A stretch of 64,000 bases of DNA from PCC-6802 sp943367755 (GCA_943367755.1 CALRKB020000013.1:39542-103541), one strand, 5' to 3'; counted from the first letter of the stretch, positions 43,611 to 52,697 are shown. Notes: generated from the letters alone by a model not told the origin. Made by a program: numbers and translations.

Positions 43611-44330
43611 TCAAGCTACAACGGTTACCTTGCCAACATCAAGGTCATATCGTCCTCCAATAATTTTGAGTTTGCCTGCCTGTTCTAACCCAGACAAAAG
43701 ATTTGAATCTCGTTTTAACTTGTCTACCTGATACTGGACATTGGCGATCACTAAATCCTCAACTGGATCGTCAGATCGTTGCTTCACCTTGAGCATGGCG
43801 GGCTTAATCGCTTTGACAAAACAACCAATTTGTCCAGGTAGCACCTCCCTTTTTACAGCGGCGGTAACTGCACCACAGCGTTCGTGACCTAGTACCAAAA
43901 CTATGGGAGTACCTAGTAATGCCGCATATTCAATGCTGCCAAGGGACTCAGGCGTCACGATATTTCCAGCAATTCGTACATCAAACAGATCGCCAATGCC
44001 CTGATCGAAAATAATTTCTGGCGGTACGCGTGAGTCTGCACAACTCAAGATCGTAGCGATCGGGTGCTGCCCCTGTGCAACTTCCTGCAAGCGCTTTTGG
44101 GTTTGATGGGGATATTTGCGTTTTTGCTGCATAAACCGCTGATTTCCCTCTAACAGTTGCTCTAGTACAGCATCAGGTAAATTAGGATCGAAACTTTGTC
44201 CGCCATCTGCCTGAGCTGGAGGGATAGATCCAAGCATGCCACTTAATGTGTTAACAGCAAATCCAAACCCGCCTATACCCGCTATTTGCAGGAGACTACG
44301 ACGGCCAAGAAATCCATAGATGCGCGTCAT
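43611..44330 (-). CDS. ecaB: Exported beta-carbonic anhydrase (EcaB-like)
   Basis: The protein has about 239 aa from the ATG at 44330. The N-terminus 'MTRIYGFLGRRSLLQIAGIG' carries a twin-arginine pair before a hydrophobic stretch and an 'AQA' cleavage-like site, suggesting Tat export. Zinc ligands are in 'SCADSR' (C, D and R) and 'GHERCGA' (H and C). A longer frame starts at 44387 inside the preceding gene but would bury the signal. It is the third gene after the bicarbonate permease and PII-like genes, and may interconvert CO2 and bicarbonate in the periplasm. Confidence 0.85.
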   Translation of the reverse strand: MTRIYGFLGRRSLLQIAGIGGFGFAVNTLSGMLGSIPPAQADGGQSFDPNLPDAVLEQLLEGNQRFMQQKRKYPHQTQKRLQEVAQGQHPIATILSCADSRVPPEIIFDQGIGDLFDVRIAGNIVTPESLGSIEYAALLGTPIVLVLGHERCGAVTAAVKREVLPGQIGCFVKAIKPAMLKVKQRSDDPVEDLVIANVQYQVDKLKRDSNLLSGLEQAGKLKIIGGRYDLDVGKVTVVA

Positions 44331-44368
44331 TTTGGTACATTCTTTATCTAAATTTATCTTGTCTAAAT

Positions 44369-44683
44369 CTATAAGGAGGCAACGCATCTCGTCGATCTGA
44401 TTTCCATCGCTTCCGATAGGTAACAGGCTCCACCAAATTTGTTAAGAATAGGTCTAACCGTCTCTAAAACAGGTTTAATTTGATCGGGTAGGCAGAAGGC
44501 AATCAAGTAAACGTTATCCAGGGTAGTCATTACTAGATCGTCGGAATTCATACCGCCAGGGATTCTCCCTGCGACATTGCGCAAGACAGTATAACTACTT
44601 ACGCCTGCTTTCTCTAACGCGGCAATAATTTTAGCTAGTTCGACGGAATCACTGACTATTTCTATTCTTTTTACTTCATGCAT
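44369..44683 (-). CDS. sbtB: PII-like regulator of the SbtB type
   Basis: The protein has 104 aa with a ferredoxin-like PII fold: 'VKRIEIVSDSVELAKIIAAL' and 'GVSSYTVLRNVAGR' before the T-loop, 'VYLIAFCLPDQIKPVLE' after. SbtB proteins bind adenine nucleotides (cAMP, AMP, ADP, ATP) and gate SbtA bicarbonate uptake. The C-terminal CGPxGC redox loop of Synechocystis SbtB is absent (it ends 'STRCVASL'). It lies 6 bp after the permease, and the CA frame begins within or just after it. Confidence 0.8.
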   Translation of the reverse strand: MHEVKRIEIVSDSVELAKIIAALEKAGVSSYTVLRNVAGRIPGGMNSDDLVMTTLDNVYLIAFCLPDQIKPVLETVRPILNKFGGACYLSEAMEIRSTRCVASL

Positions 44684-44689
44684 AATGTT

Positions 44690-45661
44690 TTAACTCCACA
44701 GCAGGCTGATGCCAAATAGGTATAGAGGAATGCCCACAATAATATTGAATGGGAAGGTAAGCGCTAGGGCAGTAGTGACATAAAGGCTGGGATTTGCCTC
44801 TGGCACGGTCATCCGCATCGCAGCGGGGACTGCTATGTAGGAAGCACTGGCACACAATACGGAAAACAGCAGGGCATTACCTTGGGGCATACCAATCAGT
44901 TTTGCCAGGAGTATACCTATTCCCGCATTAAAGATGGGGATAAAAATCGAGAAAAAGATCAAGAAGCTACCCGTCTGACCGAGATCTTTAATCCGCCGAG
45001 CCGCTACTAACCCCATATCGAGCAAAAAGAAGGTCAACACTCCATAGAATATGCCTTGAGTAAATGGCTCTTCGACTTTCCAGCCCTTCTCACCCGTTAA
45101 AGCACCAATAATCAGGCTGCCGACCAGCAAGAAGACAGAACTATTCAGAAAAGCTTCACGCAGCACATCTGGCCAGGAGAATTCACCATCTTGTTTATCG
45201 TTAGTAAATACTTTGACAAGCAAGAGCCCAACGATAATTGCAGGTGATTCCATCAATGCTAGGGCAGCAACCATGTAGCCGCTAAACGGTATCCCGAGTT
45301 CATCCAAAAAAGAACCAGCCGTAATAAAGGTAACAGCGCTAATAGAACCGTAGGTAGCAGCGATCGCGGCGGCATTATAAATATCCAGCTTGAGTCGGAG
45401 GATAAAAAATGTGTAAATAGGGACAGCACAGGCCATCAGAATTGCCGCGATCAGAGTTAGGAAAACTTCCTGACTAACTCCACTCTTGGCTAGTTCATTC
45501 CCTCCCTTAAACCCGATCGCAAATAGCAGATATAGGGAGAAAAGTTTAGGTAGGGGTGGAGGGATCTCTAGATCTGACTTCAGAAAAATCGCCAACATGC
45601 CGAGGAAGAAAAAGAGTACTGGTGGACTCAGGATATTTGACATCACAAGACTTACATCCAT
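44690..45661 (-). CDS. sbtA: SbtA-type sodium-dependent bicarbonate permease, short form
   Basis: The protein has 323 aa with about ten hydrophobic segments. It shares the family landmarks 'ESPAIIVGLLLV' and the repeat-half 'SASYIAVPAAMRMTVPEANPS', equivalent to the 'SSDISGPP...PSANPS' motif of Synechocystis SbtA. The long cytoplasmic loop of that protein is missing, so it belongs to a shorter subfamily. It imports bicarbonate with sodium. The downstream PII-like protein is its likely regulator. Transport substrate is by family; not proven for the short form. Confidence 0.8.
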   Translation of the reverse strand: MDVSLVMSNILSPPVLFFFLGMLAIFLKSDLEIPPPLPKLFSLYLLFAIGFKGGNELAKSGVSQEVFLTLIAAILMACAVPIYTFFILRLKLDIYNAAAIAATYGSISAVTFITAGSFLDELGIPFSGYMVAALALMESPAIIVGLLLVKVFTNDKQDGEFSWPDVLREAFLNSSVFLLVGSLIIGALTGEKGWKVEEPFTQGIFYGVLTFFLLDMGLVAARRIKDLGQTGSFLIFFSIFIPIFNAGIGILLAKLIGMPQGNALLFSVLCASASYIAVPAAMRMTVPEANPSLYVTTALALTFPFNIIVGIPLYLFGISLLWS

Positions 45662-46128
45662 CCCCAGATCTCCTCACACTGATCGAATAAATTGCTATTA
45701 AAAATGGCTTTAATCAAAACAGTTTTAATCATTACAAAACTTAAACATCAAAAATATCAATATGCGACAGTACTCCCAGAAAACAGAAAAGTATCTGGAT
45801 GACTGCAGCAAATCTCCGACATGAGATTTGCAAATAGCAGTAGACAAAACTGCCCAGCCACAAATATTTATAGAGTCTAGTTTATCGGTATTATGAGTAC
45901 ATTATCGGACTTTTGCAGCCCGAGGCGATAAGATCGAGCAAGCTCAAAGCATTCAGCCGGTGAGCGCCGAATTTGTTGGGCAATTCTTCATAGATCAATT
46001 TTTAGCAAACTTGAATGGAACCTTTTTACGCTATTTCTTGCACCCTTCTCCTGTTTCTGTAACATCCTTTTAAGACTGGTGCAAGATCTGAGTTAACTCT
46101 ATTGACTTGACTTACTAACAAAGCATAT
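45662..46128. other. Divergent control region between sbtA and ccaA
   Basis: This region of about 470 bp separates the leftward sbtA operon from the rightward ccaA gene. It contains copy A of a long direct repeat shared with the ndhF3 leader (45795-46010) and no coding frame. A TTATCGG-13-TTATCGG direct repeat inside copy A is a candidate regulator site. Confidence 0.6.
45795..46010. repeat. Direct repeat copy A (duplicate of the ndhF3 leader)
   Basis: This segment of about 216 bp matches 46877-47103 at well over four fifths of positions by eye. The best blocks are 45869-45895 (27 identical bases) and 45965-45983 (19 identical bases). The last part corresponds to the ndhF3 start, but the ATG is ATA here and the reading frame dies after seven codons, so it is a decayed copy of leader plus gene start. 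Confidence 0.85.
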
Positions 46129-46839
46129 ATGCGAAAGCTAATTCGGGGTTTACGAGACTTTAAAGATAATCATTTCCCTTCCCACTTAGAGTTATTTCAA
46201 CAACTTGGTATGGGGCAAACGCCCAGGGTTTTATTTATTACTTGTTCTGATTCGCGGATTAATCCAAACCTACTGACCCAAGCAGACGTGGGGGAGTTGT
46301 TTATTATGCGAAATGCGGGCAATATTATTCCTCCATACGGGACACTAAGTGGTGAAGGCGCGACGATCGAGTATGCAATCCATTCCCTTGGCATCGAGCA
46401 AATAATTGTTTGCGGACATACTCACTGTGGCGCGATGAAAGGTTTATTAAAGCTCGAACATTTACGCGAAGAGATGCCCGTAGTTTATGAATGGCTAAAA
46501 CTGGCTGAAGGTACGCGGCGTTTAGTTTCCGAGAATTATACCAACTACTCTGATAAAGAGTTACTAGAAATTACGAGTGCGGAAAATGTATTGACGCAGA
46601 TCGATCATCTCAAAACCTATCCAATCGTGCGATCGCGTCTTTTTCAAGGCAGATTAAATATTTATGGCTGGGTCTATAATCTGGAAACAGGCGAAGTATT
46701 GGCGTACGATCCCGTCAGTCATTCATACGTTCCACCTCTGCATCAGATCTTGGAAGATCTTCCCGAGCCATCTTTTACAGCGGATTCGTTAGGCAACATT
46801 GACGATCTGACCATTACACGAGATCCAGTAAAGCAGTAA
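46129..46839 (+). CDS. ccaA: Carboxysomal beta-carbonic anhydrase CcaA
   Basis: The protein has 236 aa. Zinc ligands are C39, H97 and C100 with the D41-R43 dyad ('ITCSDSR', 'CGHTHCGAMKG'). The sequence follows Synechocystis CcaA (IcfA) closely ('RNAGNIIPPYG', 'EGTRRLV', 'GWVYNLETGEVLAYD') but has a shorter C-terminal tail, the part that binds CcmM there. It dehydrates bicarbonate to CO2 next to Rubisco. It is flanked by the two copies of the long direct repeat. Confidence 0.9.
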   Translation: MRKLIRGLRDFKDNHFPSHLELFQQLGMGQTPRVLFITCSDSRINPNLLTQADVGELFIMRNAGNIIPPYGTLSGEGATIEYAIHSLGIEQIIVCGHTHCGAMKGLLKLEHLREEMPVVYEWLKLAEGTRRLVSENYTNYSDKELLEITSAENVLTQIDHLKTYPIVRSRLFQGRLNIYGWVYNLETGEVLAYDPVSHSYVPPLHQILEDLPEPSFTADSLGNIDDLTITRDPVKQ

Positions 46840-46876
46840 TCGCATGATAGGAAAGATCAAGATCGCAATATAACAA

Positions 46877-47103
46877 CTGGATGACTGTAGCTAATCTCGG
46901 ACAGAAGATCCACAAATAGCAGTAGCCAAAACTGCCCTGCCACAAACATGTATAGAGTCTAGTTTATCGGTATTATGGGTAAACTATCGGGCTTTTGCTG
47001 CCTTGGGCAGCAAGATCGAGCAAACTCAAAGTATTCAGCTGGTAAACGCCGAATTTGTTGGGCAACTCTTCATGGATCAAATGGATCAATTTTTAGTAAA
47101 TAC
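46877..47103. repeat. Direct repeat copy B (ndhF3 leader and first codons)
   Basis: This is the counterpart of 45795-46010. It carries an extra 9-base tandem unit at the ndhF3 start (ATGGATCAA twice) that copy A lacks. The 27-base identical core is at 46951-46977 and a 19-base block at 47047-47065. It is the functional upstream region of ndhF3. Confidence 0.85.
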
Positions 47104-48940
47104 AATTTGGCTAGTTCCTTGCTATGGACTGGTTGGCGCGATCGCAACGCTACCGTGGTCAATAGGCATAATTCGCAATACGGGGCCAAGACCTGCGGCT
47201 TATCTTAATTTATTGATGACTTTTTTGGCACTCGTCCACAGCAGCATTATTTTAATAAATATTTGGCAACAGCCACCATTGCGCATCGAGATCCCATGGC
47301 TGCAAGCACCAGGACTGGAACTAGCAATGTCGCTGGATATTTCTACAGTCAGTATGGGAGCAGCGGTGTTAATTGGGGCGATCAGTCTATTTGCTCAGTT
47401 CTATGCGCTAGGTTCGATGGAAATGGATTGGGCGCTGGCTCGCTTCTACGCTCTGATGGGATTTTTTGAAGGTGCAATGAGTGGGATTGCGCTCAGCGAT
47501 TCTCTCTTCTTTAGCTATGCGATGCTGGAGTTATTAACTCTATCAACTTACCTACTGGTGGGATTTTGGTATGCCCAACCTCTAGTCGTAACAGCAGCGC
47601 GGGATGCATTTTGGACGAAGCGGATCGGCGATCTGATCCTGCTGATGGGCGTGGTAACGCTGTCCACATTGACAGGTAGCCTCAATTTTTCCGACCTAGC
47701 CGATTGGGCAAGTACTGCCGATCTCAGCCCACAGGCAGCAAATTTGTTGGGACTAGCTCTGATTGCAGGGCCGACGGGTAAATGCGCGCAGTTTCCGCTG
47801 CATCTATGGCTGGATGAGGCAATGGAGGGACCAAATCCTGCTTCTGTACTGCGTAATTCCGTTGTCGTATCCTGCGGTGCCTTCATATTAATCAAGTTGC
47901 AGCCGATTTTGGCGCTTTCGCCTCTAGCTTTGTACACGCTAGTAGTTCTAGGCACAATCACGGCTGTGGGTGCGTCCTTGGTAGCGATCGCGCAAATTGA
48001 TATGAAACGAGCGCTATCCCATTCCACTAGCGCCTATTTAGGGTTAGTGTTTATCGCTGTCGGTATGCAGCACGGCGATATTGCCCTGGTATTTTTGTTC
48101 ACCCATGCGATCGCCAGAGCGCTCTTATTTATGAGCAGCGGCGCGGTGATGATGACTACGCCCACACAGGATTTAACTGAGATGGGTGGAATCTTGACTC
48201 GCATGCCCGCCACATCTACAGCCTTCGTGGTCAGTGCTTTGGGGCTAACCGCCATAGTACCCCTGGGCAACTTTTGGACAATGCTGCAATGGGTGGATAG
48301 CTTTTGGAACGAGCATCCCTGGCTAGTGGCAGTCATGCTATTCGTAAATGGAGCCACGGCATTTGGACTAACGCGCGTGTTCGGATTGGTATTTTGGGGC
48401 AAGCCCCAAATCAAAACCCGTCGGATGCCAGAAGCACCGTGGACTGTCGCCATACCAATGGTTTCTCTGATCGTCGTCACCTTACTCGTCCCATTAATGT
48501 TGAACGCGTGGCAGCTACTACCTACCTGGGAGAGGCTCAATTGGTATGCGATCGCGCTACTGATGGCTTCTGGTATAGCTGGTTGCCTGGTCGGCGGCGC
48601 AATTTATCTGCGCACAAACTACGAAATGGGTAGCACGGTACCGATGCCGCCTCGCCCCGTACGTATCGTCTGGAAATTTGTGCAGGATCTGCTGGCCTAC
48701 GATCTTTACGTTATGGGTATATATCGCGTCAGCGTCATCTTTCTCGTAGGCAATGGCTCGCGGCTGATATCTTGGGTCGATCGCTATATCGTCGATGGTG
48801 CCGTCAACCTGTTTGGCTTTGCCTCAATTTTTACGGGCGAGACACTCAAATACACAATTACTGGGCGATCGCAACAATATCTTTTAACGATCGTGATCGG
48901 AGTATTTCTGGCCAGTATCCTGGCATTCGTAGTCTTCTAA
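47081..48940 (+). CDS. ndhF3: NDH-1MS subunit NdhF3
   Basis: The membrane protein has about 619 aa from the ATG at 47081 ('MDQFLVNTIWLVPCYGL'); an ATG three codons earlier (47072) comes from a 9-base tandem repeat. It is an NDH-1 antiporter-like subunit with the proton-channel segments 'GPTGKCAQFPLHLWL' and 'THAIARALLFM'. NdhF3 with NdhD3 and CupA makes the inducible high-affinity CO2-uptake complex in the thylakoid membrane. It is followed by ndhD3 after 67 bp. Confidence 0.93.
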   Translation: MDQFLVNTIWLVPCYGLVGAIATLPWSIGIIRNTGPRPAAYLNLLMTFLALVHSSIILINIWQQPPLRIEIPWLQAPGLELAMSLDISTVSMGAAVLIGAISLFAQFYALGSMEMDWALARFYALMGFFEGAMSGIALSDSLFFSYAMLELLTLSTYLLVGFWYAQPLVVTAARDAFWTKRIGDLILLMGVVTLSTLTGSLNFSDLADWASTADLSPQAANLLGLALIAGPTGKCAQFPLHLWLDEAMEGPNPASVLRNSVVVSCGAFILIKLQPILALSPLALYTLVVLGTITAVGASLVAIAQIDMKRALSHSTSAYLGLVFIAVGMQHGDIALVFLFTHAIARALLFMSSGAVMMTTPTQDLTEMGGILTRMPATSTAFVVSALGLTAIVPLGNFWTMLQWVDSFWNEHPWLVAVMLFVNGATAFGLTRVFGLVFWGKPQIKTRRMPEAPWTVAIPMVSLIVVTLLVPLMLNAWQLLPTWERLNWYAIALLMASGIAGCLVGGAIYLRTNYEMGSTVPMPPRPVRIVWKFVQDLLAYDLYVMGIYRVSVIFLVGNGSRLISWVDRYIVDGAVNLFGFASIFTGETLKYTITGRSQQYLLTIVIGVFLASILAFVVF

Positions 48941-49007
48941 ATACGCTTTTAAACACTATATATACACTTCTATAGATTTCGATTCATAACATTTTCGCTT
49001 AAACATA

Positions 49008-50576
49008 ATGCTGAGTATTCTAATTTGGGTTCCCATCTGCGGTGCATTGCTAGTAGGCTTCGGGGCAAGCTTCATGAAACCCGAACAGATCCGTGGGGTA
49101 ACTGTCGCGATCGCCACTGGTCTATTGGGCTGGACAGTTTTTCTACTGACCAAATTCGATCCTAGTCATGTCGGCATGCAACTCCAGGAATACTTTCCCT
49201 GGATTAAAAACCTGGGCTTAACGTATACCCTCGGCATTGATGGCTTGTCGATGCCCCTGATCGTCCTGAATAGTCTTTTGGTCTGGATTGCGATCTACAG
49301 CAGTGGCAATGTCAATCGTCCGGGTCTATACTATGCCCTGCTCCTTTTACTGAGTGGCGGGGTGGCTGGTGCTTTTTTATCGCAAAATCTGCTGCTGTTT
49401 TTCCTATTCTATGAAGTAGAGCTAGTGCCGCTTTACCTCCTAATTGCCATTTGGGGAGGGGCGCGGAGCGGCTATGCTGCCACCAAATTCCTGATCTATA
49501 CAGCCGTATCAGGCATTCTGCTATTGGCAGCTTTCTTTGGTACCGCTGGTCTCGTCGGTTCAGAACTTCAAGCAGGACTGAGTTTCGACCTGGATAGCCT
49601 CAGAACTCAAATCTTACCCATAGGGACACAAAGCGTCTTGTTAGTCATGATCTTGGTCGCATTTGGGATCAAGATCCCGATCGTACCTCTGCATACATGG
49701 CTTCCAGATGCTCACGTCGAAGCTTCTACACCTGTTTCTGTCCTATTGGCAGGCGTTTTACTGAAGCTGGGTACCTATGGTCTACTCAGGTTTGGACTCC
49801 AACTATTTCCCGAAGCATGGCAAGCTTTAGCGCCTTTTTTAGCAATTTGGGCAGTGGTCAGCGTCCTATATGGCTGCCTCACAGCAATTACCCAAACAGA
49901 TATGAAGAAAATGGTAGCTTACAGCTCCGTAGGACACATGGGCTACATTTTGTTAGGAGCGGCGGCGGCAACGCCACTATCCCTATTGGGCGTGACATTA
50001 CAAATGATCAGCCACGGCTTAATTTCCGGTTTGTTATTTCTACTTGTGGGCGTAATCTATAGTAAAGCTGGCACGAGAGATCTGAATAAACTGAATGGCT
50101 TATTTAATCCTGAGCGCGGTCTACCATTAATCGGTGCTTTAACGGTTCTGGGCGTGATGGCTAGTGCGGGTATACCTGGGATGATGGGATTTATTGCCGA
50201 ATTCATTTTGTTTAGGGGCAGCTTTGAGACATTTCCAGTCCAAACTCTTTTATGCATGATTGGCACTGGTTTAACGGCAGTTTACTTTTTAATTCTGATC
50301 GATCGCGCGTTTTTTGGTCGTCTATCCGTATCGACACTAGAGACAGATCGACCAGTCAGTTTACCGCCATCACTACCACCCGTCAGTTGGAAAGAACGCA
50401 CTCCTAGCATGATTTTGGCAGCAGCACTCGTAATTTTAGGCTTACAGCCAGGTTGGATGGTGCAGTTGATCGAGCATACAACGACGGCGATCGCTCATGT
50501 CATGCCAGTAACCCAACAGGCATCGGCAATAAGCATCCTGAAGGGAATCGCACCTACCACACCAAATTTACTCTAG
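49008..50576 (+). CDS. ndhD3: NDH-1MS subunit NdhD3
   Basis: The protein has 522 aa with about 14 hydrophobic segments. The conserved NuoM/NdhD residues are seen in 'GIDGLSMPL', 'FYEVELVPLYLL' (glutamate) and 'GIKIPIVPLHTWLPDAH' (lysine/histidine). It forms the distal proton-pumping arm of the CO2-uptake complex with NdhF3. It is followed by cupA after 39 bp. Confidence 0.93.
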   Translation: MLSILIWVPICGALLVGFGASFMKPEQIRGVTVAIATGLLGWTVFLLTKFDPSHVGMQLQEYFPWIKNLGLTYTLGIDGLSMPLIVLNSLLVWIAIYSSGNVNRPGLYYALLLLLSGGVAGAFLSQNLLLFFLFYEVELVPLYLLIAIWGGARSGYAATKFLIYTAVSGILLLAAFFGTAGLVGSELQAGLSFDLDSLRTQILPIGTQSVLLVMILVAFGIKIPIVPLHTWLPDAHVEASTPVSVLLAGVLLKLGTYGLLRFGLQLFPEAWQALAPFLAIWAVVSVLYGCLTAITQTDMKKMVAYSSVGHMGYILLGAAAATPLSLLGVTLQMISHGLISGLLFLLVGVIYSKAGTRDLNKLNGLFNPERGLPLIGALTVLGVMASAGIPGMMGFIAEFILFRGSFETFPVQTLLCMIGTGLTAVYFLILIDRAFFGRLSVSTLETDRPVSLPPSLPPVSWKERTPSMILAAALVILGLQPGWMVQLIEHTTTAIAHVMPVTQQASAISILKGIAPTTPNLL

Positions 50577-50615
50577 TTTTTTACCAGGAGCCACAGAATA
50601 AGAGGTTAAAGAAAA

Positions 50616-51749
50616 ATGGCAACCATGAGCAAAACATCGATGAGTCAGCCCCTAACCGTAATTTTGGAGCGCATGGAAACAGGCGGGGCGCTACTGCCAG
50701 ATTCAGAGCAGAATGTGAAGGAGGTAGTAGGTATCCTCAAAAGTTACGGCATCATTTTGGATGCCTACAACACTAACTTGATCGATATTGCCGATCGCCA
50801 GTTCCTCAATCTCTTCCCATTTTTTAAATATTTCAATGGAGAGATATCGGTCGGCAAACTGTTAAAGTTCTGGTGGCACGATCGCATCAACTTCGAGTTT
50901 GCGGAGTACTGCATGAAAGCAATGCTATGGCATGGTGGCGGTGCCATGGATACCTATCTAGATTCTGATGATTTCAAGCAACGAGCAGAACAAGCAATTC
51001 AAGCGAAGTTGAAATGGAATCCAATCATGATGGGACTGCATCGTGCATTTCCAGAATTCTTGCCCGAACAGATTCGTCAGCTGTGCTACTACAGAGCACT
51101 GGGAGTATTTTGGTCGGTGATGGCTCCTATGTTTCTAAATTTGAGCGATCGCTACGACCGTGGCGAAATCAAATCCATCCCAGATGTAGTCGAACACGTA
51201 CTCAACGGCCTGGTAGAGGCAGCGAACAAACCAATTGACTATACAGTCAAAATTGATGGTAAAGCCTATGACATCATGCCTGAGTCCGCTGGCCTCACTT
51301 TTTTAATGGATGCGGCTGTACCCTATGTCGAAGCTGTATTCTTCCGCTCCTTCCCTTTCCGTGGCACAGTTTCCTACAACGCCCAAGCCCATCAAATCTC
51401 CTCCGATCCCGCAGATTTCAACTATGGAGTTCTCTACGCCGATCCAATCCCTGTAGGTGGATCGGGCATTCCGCCCACATTACTGATGCAGGACATGCGT
51501 CACTTTTTGCCAGACTATCTGCACGAAATCTATCAACACAGTGTGCGCGGCGAAGCCGATCTACGCGTCCAAATTTGCGTCTCCTTCCAAAAATCGATGT
51601 TTTGCGTTACCACCGCTGCAATTCAGGGATTAGCCCCACATCCCATCAACACAACCGATCCAGAGGAAAAGCAGGCAAATCGGGTCTATTTACAAAAATG
51701 GCTGAAGCGTTTAGCGAATTCGCGATTACTTAATATGCAAAACGATTAA
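50616..51749 (+). CDS. cupA: CO2 hydration protein CupA (ChpY)
   Basis: The soluble protein has 377 aa. Family-typical stretches are 'QFLNLFPFFKYFNGE', 'FWWHDRINFEFAEYCMKAM' and 'WHGGGAMDTYLD', the last holding a histidine in the putative zinc region. CupA docks on NdhF3/NdhD3 and converts CO2 to bicarbonate, driven by electron transport. The small cupS gene that often follows is not present; the next gene is a converging acetyltransferase. Confidence 0.93.
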   Translation: MATMSKTSMSQPLTVILERMETGGALLPDSEQNVKEVVGILKSYGIILDAYNTNLIDIADRQFLNLFPFFKYFNGEISVGKLLKFWWHDRINFEFAEYCMKAMLWHGGGAMDTYLDSDDFKQRAEQAIQAKLKWNPIMMGLHRAFPEFLPEQIRQLCYYRALGVFWSVMAPMFLNLSDRYDRGEIKSIPDVVEHVLNGLVEAANKPIDYTVKIDGKAYDIMPESAGLTFLMDAAVPYVEAVFFRSFPFRGTVSYNAQAHQISSDPADFNYGVLYADPIPVGGSGIPPTLLMQDMRHFLPDYLHEIYQHSVRGEADLRVQICVSFQKSMFCVTTAAIQGLAPHPINTTDPEEKQANRVYLQKWLKRLANSRLLNMQND

Positions 51750-51762
51750 CAAACTAGCTAAT

Positions 51763-52290
51763 CTATGACGCTTGCGAACCAAGTGAAGCATTAGCATCAC
51801 TAACTTTCACCATGAGTGTCATCGAATCAACAGGTGAAATGGTAAAACCACATTTCATATAAAACTGCTTCGCATCTTCCGAAATGGCATGTACGAGAAT
51901 TGCTCTTATCCCTGCAATCTCAGCAGCTTGCAGAGTACGAAGAATTGCATCTCGCAGTAGAGACCGCCCAATACCTTTACCTTGCCAGCGACGATCTACC
52001 GCCAGCCGTCCAATCACCATAACTGGAATTGGATCGGGCATATTACGCCGTACTCGACCTGTTGCTATAGTTTGTGCTACTGCGCCATTAGCAAGACAGT
52101 AGTACGCAACGACTTCGTCACCAGAGCAGATAACATAGGTGCGTGAAGCACCCTCCAACTGATTTTTCAGAGCACGACGCTTCAGCCATTCATCTAACTG
52201 ACCGTTACCTGAATCAAAGCTTTCTACCCGATGCAACGAATTCAGTTTTTCAGGTGGACAGAGACCGTCTTGAGCGCGATCTAATCCCAT
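51763..52290 (-). CDS. GNAT acetyltransferase, toxin of a type II system (TacT/AtaT-like)
   Basis: The protein has 175 aa. It has the layout of GNAT toxins: 'FDSGNGQLDEWLKRRAL' near the N-terminus, the acetyl-CoA loop 'DRRWQGKGIGRSLLRDA' and the catalytic-Tyr segment 'QFYMKCGF'. Members acetylate aminoacyl-tRNA and stop translation. It is encoded immediately after, and overlapping by 10 bases, a DUF1778 antitoxin. It converges with cupA. Confidence 0.85.
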   Translation of the reverse strand: MGLDRAQDGLCPPEKLNSLHRVESFDSGNGQLDEWLKRRALKNQLEGASRTYVICSGDEVVAYYCLANGAVAQTIATGRVRRNMPDPIPVMVIGRLAVDRRWQGKGIGRSLLRDAILRTLQAAEIAGIRAILVHAISEDAKQFYMKCGFTISPVDSMTLMVKVSDANASLGSQAS

Positions 52291-52577
52291 GGAGCTTTTG
52301 TATTCAGCAATGCGTCCAATTTCTCGTTTTGGCTAGGTGGCGCATCTAGCAAAGCCACAAATTGCTGATATTTAAGTTTGTCTAACCCAAAGAAACTTCG
52401 GTCTAGAATAACGTCTTGGGCTTTTTGATAAGATGATTCAAGCATAAACTCCGAACGGCTTTTGCCTTGGAGTTCAGCCGCGCGATCGATCAGATCGCGT
52501 TGATTTTGCTTAGCTCGGATGTTGATCGTGACATCGCGGGTCTGGCTAAATGGCACTTCAGATGCTGAGGTGTGCAT
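52281..52577 (-). CDS. DUF1778 (TacA/AtaR-type) antitoxin
   Basis: The protein has 98 aa. The N-terminal ribbon-helix-helix ('TRDVTINIRAKQNQRDLIDRAAELQGKSRSEFM') is followed by 'ESSYQKAQDVILDRSFFGL' and a C-terminal 'LLDAPPSQNEKLDALL' stretch that in this family wraps the toxin. It binds DNA and probably represses its own promoter with the GNAT partner. Confidence 0.88.
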   Translation of the reverse strand: MHTSASEVPFSQTRDVTINIRAKQNQRDLIDRAAELQGKSRSEFMLESSYQKAQDVILDRSFFGLDKLKYQQFVALLDAPPSQNEKLDALLNTKAPWD

Positions 52578-52618
52578 AATGCTTACTTCATCTAAGAGGA
52601 AAAAAGATCCTACATTTA

Positions 52619-52647
52619 ATCTAAGAGTTTTGTGTGCACAATGTCAA
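52619..52647 (-). promoter_or_regulatory. Promoter and candidate operator of the toxin-antitoxin pair
   Basis: On the minus strand TTGACA (52647-52642) and TTAGAT (52624-52619) are 17 bases apart. The palindrome TGTGCACA (52633-52640) lies in the spacer, and a TGTGCA recurs at the antitoxin start, so autorepression by the RHH antitoxin is plausible. Confidence 0.5.
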
Positions 52648-52697
52648 CACATTATTGTATTTTTTCACCTGCAAATGTTCATTGATGGGCTTTAATT

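Noticed and set aside
43549..43731. A 60-codon plus-strand frame across the 3' end of the exported carbonic anhydrase
   Set aside because: Mostly antisense to the CA gene; no ribosome site or family.
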